From Marinomonas sp. THO17 (lineage in GTDB: Bacteria > Pseudomonadota > Gammaproteobacteria > Pseudomonadales > Marinomonadaceae): DNA of 64,000 nt. Below the pieces are notes generated by a model. That model was not told the origin of the DNA. It made no database searches and saw nothing but the letters and a program-made list of their open reading frames with translations. Numbering within the stretch: the stretch's first letter is position 1; every line of letters begins with the position of its first letter. Both the position numbers and the translations under genes were made by a program. Location: positions 2,648,501 through 2,712,500 of the forward strand of contig NZ_AP031575.1 in NCBI RefSeq assembly GCF_040436405.1, read 5' to 3'. Below, in pieces: positions 60,496 through 64,000 of the stretch.

Positions 60496-61425
60496 ATGGA
60501 GTTAATTCGCGGTATTCATAATATCCGTTCTAGGCATAAGGCCTGCGTGCTGACGATTGGTAATTTTGATGGTGTTCATTTAGGTCACAGCGCCATTTTG
60601 TCGAGAGTGAAAAGCTTGGCAAAACAATATGATGCGCCTGCTGCCATTATGATTTTTGAGCCTCAGCCGAGAGAGTTCTTTACACCAAATAGCGCGCCAG
60701 GAAGAATCGGTAGATTGCGTGATAAAGTGGCTTTTTTGGCAGATCAAGGTATCGATTATATATTGTGCATGCCATTCAATCCTAAGTTACAGCAATTGGA
60801 TGCTGAAGCGTTTTGTCAGCATATCTTGCTGGATGGCTTGTCGGTAAAGCATTTGGTGGTGGGTGATGACTTTCGTTTTGGTTGTGATCGTCAAGGGGAT
60901 TTTAATTATTTAAAAGGCTTTGGTGAACAACATCAGTTTGTTGTGGAGAATACTCCATCCGTTTTAAATGAAGTACAGCAGCGAGTGAGCAGTTCTTTGG
61001 TTCGTATTGCTTTAGAGCATGGCGATATTAAAGCCGCGGAAATGAATATGGGTCATCCAGTGAGCTTGAGTGGACGAGTCGTTCATGGTCAGCAGTTAGG
61101 GCGCAAGCTTGGCTTTCCGACCGCTAATGTTCATTTAAAAGGTGTGAAGCCTGCTCTGTCTGGCGTTTATGCCGTGCAATTATTGATTAATGGCGAGTGT
61201 CATAATGGTGTTGCCAACATTGGCGTGCGTCCAACTGTACAAGGGAAAACGCCTATTTTAGAGGTGCATTTACTGGATTTTGAAGGTGATTTGTATGACC
61301 AATATGTGGATGTCATCTTCTGCCAATTTATTCGAGCCGAACGAAAAATGTCCGGCTTGGAAGAGTTAGAAAAACAAATTCAATGTGACAAAGAAGAAGC
61401 GATTCGCTTTTTCAACAATCAGTGA
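60496..61425 (+). CDS. ribF: Bifunctional riboflavin kinase/FAD synthetase
   Basis: Makes FMN and then FAD. The 309-residue product from ATG 60496 (MELIRGIHNIRSRHKACVLT) has the nucleotidyltransferase motif IGNFDGVHLGH and the kinase domain (about 185-309) with KLGFPTANVHL and VANIGVRPTV. A longer frame starting at 60430 adds a hydrophobic extension with no homology and is rejected. It precedes ileS by 32 nt, the standard ribF-ileS-lspA order. Confidence 0.96.
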   Translation: MELIRGIHNIRSRHKACVLTIGNFDGVHLGHSAILSRVKSLAKQYDAPAAIMIFEPQPREFFTPNSAPGRIGRLRDKVAFLADQGIDYILCMPFNPKLQQLDAEAFCQHILLDGLSVKHLVVGDDFRFGCDRQGDFNYLKGFGEQHQFVVENTPSVLNEVQQRVSSSLVRIALEHGDIKAAEMNMGHPVSLSGRVVHGQQLGRKLGFPTANVHLKGVKPALSGVYAVQLLINGECHNGVANIGVRPTVQGKTPILEVHLLDFEGDLYDQYVDVIFCQFIRAERKMSGLEELEKQIQCDKEEAIRFFNNQ

Positions 61426-61457
61426 ACTGATGATCTTTGAGGATAAATCGATAAACC

Positions 61458-64000
61458 ATGAGTGATTATAAACCGACACTGAATTTGCCAAACACGGATT
61501 TTCCGATGCGAGGCGATTTAGCAAAACGTGAACCTGCAATGCTTAAGCGTTGGCAGGATATGGATCTTTATCAAAAAGTACGTGAAGTAAGTAAAGGTCG
61601 TAAGCCATTCATTCTTCATGATGGCCCTCCATATGCCAATGGCAGCATTCATATTGGTCACGCGGTTAACAAAATCCTCAAAGACATTATTGTTAAATCG
61701 AAAACCGTGAGCGGATATGATGCGCCATACATTCCTGGTTGGGACTGTCACGGTCTGCCAATTGAGCACAAAGTTGAGCAAATGATTGGTAAAGCGGGCG
61801 ACAAGGTGTCGTTCAAAGAATTCCGCGCCAAATGCCGTGAATACGCATACACGCAAATTGAAGAACAGAAAAAAGACTTTGTTCGTCTTGGTGTAATGGG
61901 AGATTGGGAGAAGCCTTATCTGACCATGAATTTTGAGACGGAAGCTAATATCGTTCGTGCGCTAGGTAAGATCGCTGAGAATGGTCATCTAGTTAAAGGC
62001 TTTAAGCCTGTTTACTGGAGTGTGGTTGGCGGTTCAGCTTTAGCCGAAGCGGAAGTGGAGTACCAAGATAAAACCTCCTTGTCTTTGGACGTGCGTTACG
62101 CGCCTCAAGACCAAGCGGCTTTCCTTGAGAAATTCTCTGATGTAACGGGAGAAGGTCCTGTTTCTGTGGTTATTTGGACAACCACACCATGGACTTTACC
62201 TGCTAGTCAGGCGGTCTCTATTCATCCAGAGTTTAATTATGCTTTGGTGGAAGTGGATATGGGGCAAGGTAAAGAACGCTTAGTGTTAGCGGAAGATATG
62301 GTGCCAGGTATCATGCAGCGTTACGGCCAAGAAAACTACCATGTTGTAGGTCGTGCAGAAGGACAGTCGTTAGCGAATAGTAAGCTGAATCACCCGTTCT
62401 TTGAACGTGATATTTTACTGATCCTGGGTGAGCATGTTACCACTGACGCTGGTACAGGTTGTGTGCATACCGCACCGGATCATGGTGTAGATGATTTTAA
62501 TGTTGGTCGTGTGAATGGTTTAGGTACCATCAACCTAGTACAAGACAATGGTGTTTATTCGGATGCGGCCGGTGAATTTGCTGGTATGCATGTTTATAAG
62601 GTGGATGAGGCCATTCTTGAGGCTTTAAATAAGCATCAGGCGCTGGTTCATCAGTCGAAAATCTTCCACAGTTACCCGCATTGCTGGCGTACTAAAACAC
62701 CTTTGATTTTCCGTGCAACACCGCAATGGTTCGTCAGCATGGATGAGAAAGGTTTGTTGGATTCTGCTAAAGACTCTATAAAAGGTATTAAGTGGACACC
62801 AAGCTGGGGGCAAAATCGCATGGAAGGCATGCTGAATAATAGCCCAGACTGGTGTGTGTCTCGTCAACGTACTTGGGGTGTGCCAATTGCTTTGTTTATA
62901 GACAAAGAAACACAAGAGTTGCACCCAGAGACACCGCGTCTTATCGAAGAAGTGGCACAACGTATTGAGAAAGAAGGTATCGATGCTTGGTTTGAACTTG
63001 ATGCAGCTGAATTGCTTGGCGATGAAGCTGAGAAGTACAGCAAAGTAACGGATACTTTAGATGTGTGGTTCGATTCTGGTGTGACACATTACTCAGTTAT
63101 TGATCAGCGTGAAGAGTTAAGCTTCCCTGCTGACCTATATCTTGAAGGGTCGGATCAGCATCGTGGCTGGTTCCAGTCATCTTTGAAAACGTCTATCGCG
63201 ATTCGTGGTGTGCCACCTTATAAAGGTGTGTTGACTCACGGTTTTACGGTAGATGGTGATGGCCGTAAGATGTCTAAATCGTTGGGTAATGTGGTTTCAC
63301 CGCAGAAAGTGATGAGTACTCTGGGTGCCGACATTATCCGTTTGTGGGTTGCCGCGACGGATTACACGGGTGAAATGACGGTTTCTGACGAAATACTAAA
63401 GCGTGTCGCAGATTCTTACCGTCGTATTCGTAATACCGCGCGTTTCATGTTGGCCAATTTGAATGGCTTTGATCCGGCGAAAGATATGGTTGAGAGTGAA
63501 AAAATGATCGCTCTTGATCGTTGGATCGTAGACCGTGCTGCGCAGTTGCAAAAAGAGATCGATGAAGCTTACAACGATTACCAGTTCCACGCAGTGAATC
63601 AAAAGATTCAAAATTTCTGTTCTGTGGATTTAGGTGGTTTCTACCTAGATGTTATCAAAGATCGTCAGTATACGACTCAGCCAGACAGTGTGGCGCGTCG
63701 TTCTGCGCAAACTGCTTTGTATCACATTGTTGAAGCCTTTACTCGTTGGATTGCTCCAGTATTGAGCTTTACGGCTGATGAAATCTGGCAGGCACTCCCA
63801 GGTGAACATGGTGAATCTGTGTTCCTAGAAACTTGGTATGAAGGTCTGACGGAATTGTCTGGTGACGAAGAGCTTGGTCGTAATTTTTGGAAACATGTGT
63901 TGGAAGCGAAAGTAGCAACCAACAAAGTGCTAGAAGCGGCGCGTAATGACGGTAAGATTAAAGCGAGTTTGAGTGCGGAAATTACATTGTACTGCGATGA
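61458..64000 (+). CDS. ileS: Isoleucyl-tRNA synthetase (partial, runs off the window)
   Basis: Charges tRNA-Ile and edits valine. The frame opens at ATG 61458 ([20 protein letters not shown]) and stays open to the window edge, about 847 codons of the expected 940 or so. It shows the class I HIGH motif in [11 protein letters not shown], the CP1 editing domain region, TRQ-type [11 protein letters not shown] and [10 protein letters not shown]. The C-terminal anticodon-binding and zinc parts lie beyond 64000. Confidence 0.97.
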   Translation, partial: MSDYKPTLNLPNTDFPMRGDLAKREPAMLKRWQDMDLYQKVREVSKGRKPFILHDGPPYANGSIHIGHAVNKILKDIIVKSKTVSGYDAPYIPGWDCHGLPIEHKVEQMIGKAGDKVSFKEFRAKCREYAYTQIEEQKKDFVRLGVMGDWEKPYLTMNFETEANIVRALGKIAENGHLVKGFKPVYWSVVGGSALAEAEVEYQDKTSLSLDVRYAPQDQAAFLEKFSDVTGEGPVSVVIWTTTPWTLPASQAVSIHPEFNYALVEVDMGQGKERLVLAEDMVPGIMQRYGQENYHVVGRAEGQSLANSKLNHPFFERDILLILGEHVTTDAGTGCVHTAPDHGVDDFNVGRVNGLGTINLVQDNGVYSDAAGEFAGMHVYKVDEAILEALNKHQALVHQSKIFHSYPHCWRTKTPLIFRATPQWFVSMDEKGLLDSAKDSIKGIKWTPSWGQNRMEGMLNNSPDWCVSRQRTWGVPIALFIDKETQELHPETPRLIEEVAQRIEKEGIDAWFELDAAELLGDEAEKYSKVTDTLDVWFDSGVTHYSVIDQREELSFPADLYLEGSDQHRGWFQSSLKTSIAIRGVPPYKGVLTHGFTVDGDGRKMSKSLGNVVSPQKVMSTLGADIIRLWVAATDYTGEMTVSDEILKRVADSYRRIRNTARFMLANLNGFDPAKDMVESEKMIALDRWIVDRAAQLQKEIDEAYNDYQFHAVNQKIQNFCSVDLGGFYLDVIKDRQYTTQPDSVARRSAQTALYHIVEAFTRWIAPVLSFTADEIWQALPGEHGESVFLETWYEGLTELSGDEELGRNFWKHVLEAKVATNKVLEAARNDGKIKASLSAEITLYCD

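Overview
The window is a contiguous piece of a gammaproteobacterial chromosome, most likely of the Oceanospirillales and probably Marinomonas-like. The assignment rests on gene order (rpoBC running straight into the str, S10, spc and alpha ribosomal operons; uvrA / MFS / ssb; ispB diverging from rplU-rpmA-obgE-proB), moderate GC and protein-level recognition. No database comparison was possible, so the genus is an inference.

Region 1 (1-22.7 kb) is the core transcription and translation block, all on the + strand: rpoC, rpsL-rpsG-fusA-tuf, a terminator and a strong promoter, then rpsJ to rpsQ (S10), rplN to rpmJ with secY (spc), and rpsM-rpsK-rpsD-rpoA-rplQ (alpha), closed by a strong terminator. 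Short genes and starts were refined by hand: rpmJ is 37 codons, and rpoC, rpsL, rpsJ, rpsQ and rplX start internally to their longest reading frames. Several intercistronic RNA structures stand out, above all a hairpin of about 97 nt between rpsN and rpsH.

Region 2 (22.7-25.8 kb) is accessory. It holds a 0.6 kb AT-rich gap with two perfect DnaA boxes, a secreted DUF2145 protein, a small secreted protein and a divergent XRE-type regulator. Region 3 (25.8-30.9 kb) has uvrA with a LexA box, a YajR-like MFS transporter and ssb.

Region 4 (31.0-34.5 kb) is AT-rich and looks horizontally acquired. It carries a SIR2 protein and a HerA ATPase, matching the known SIR2-HerA anti-phage system, followed by an uncharacterised secreted protein.

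Region 5 (34.6-44.6 kb, - strand) is a complete guanidine uptake and catabolism operon: an ABC transporter, two carboxyguanidine deiminase subunits (DUF1989), a biotin-dependent guanidine/urea carboxylase and allophanate hydrolase. It has a guanidine-I riboswitch at the head, a guanidine-II (mini-ykkC) riboswitch directly before the carboxylase, and a sigma-54 type promoter. The expected flow is guanidine to carboxyguanidine to allophanate to ammonia and CO2.

Region 6 (44.6-64 kb) returns to housekeeping genes: smrA behind a long structured leader, an M16C (PreP-like) peptidase, two acyltransferases, fabB/fabA, an alpha/beta hydrolase, ispB, rplU-rpmA-obgE-proB-dgkA, rpsT, murJ, ribF and the 5' part of ileS, which runs off the window.
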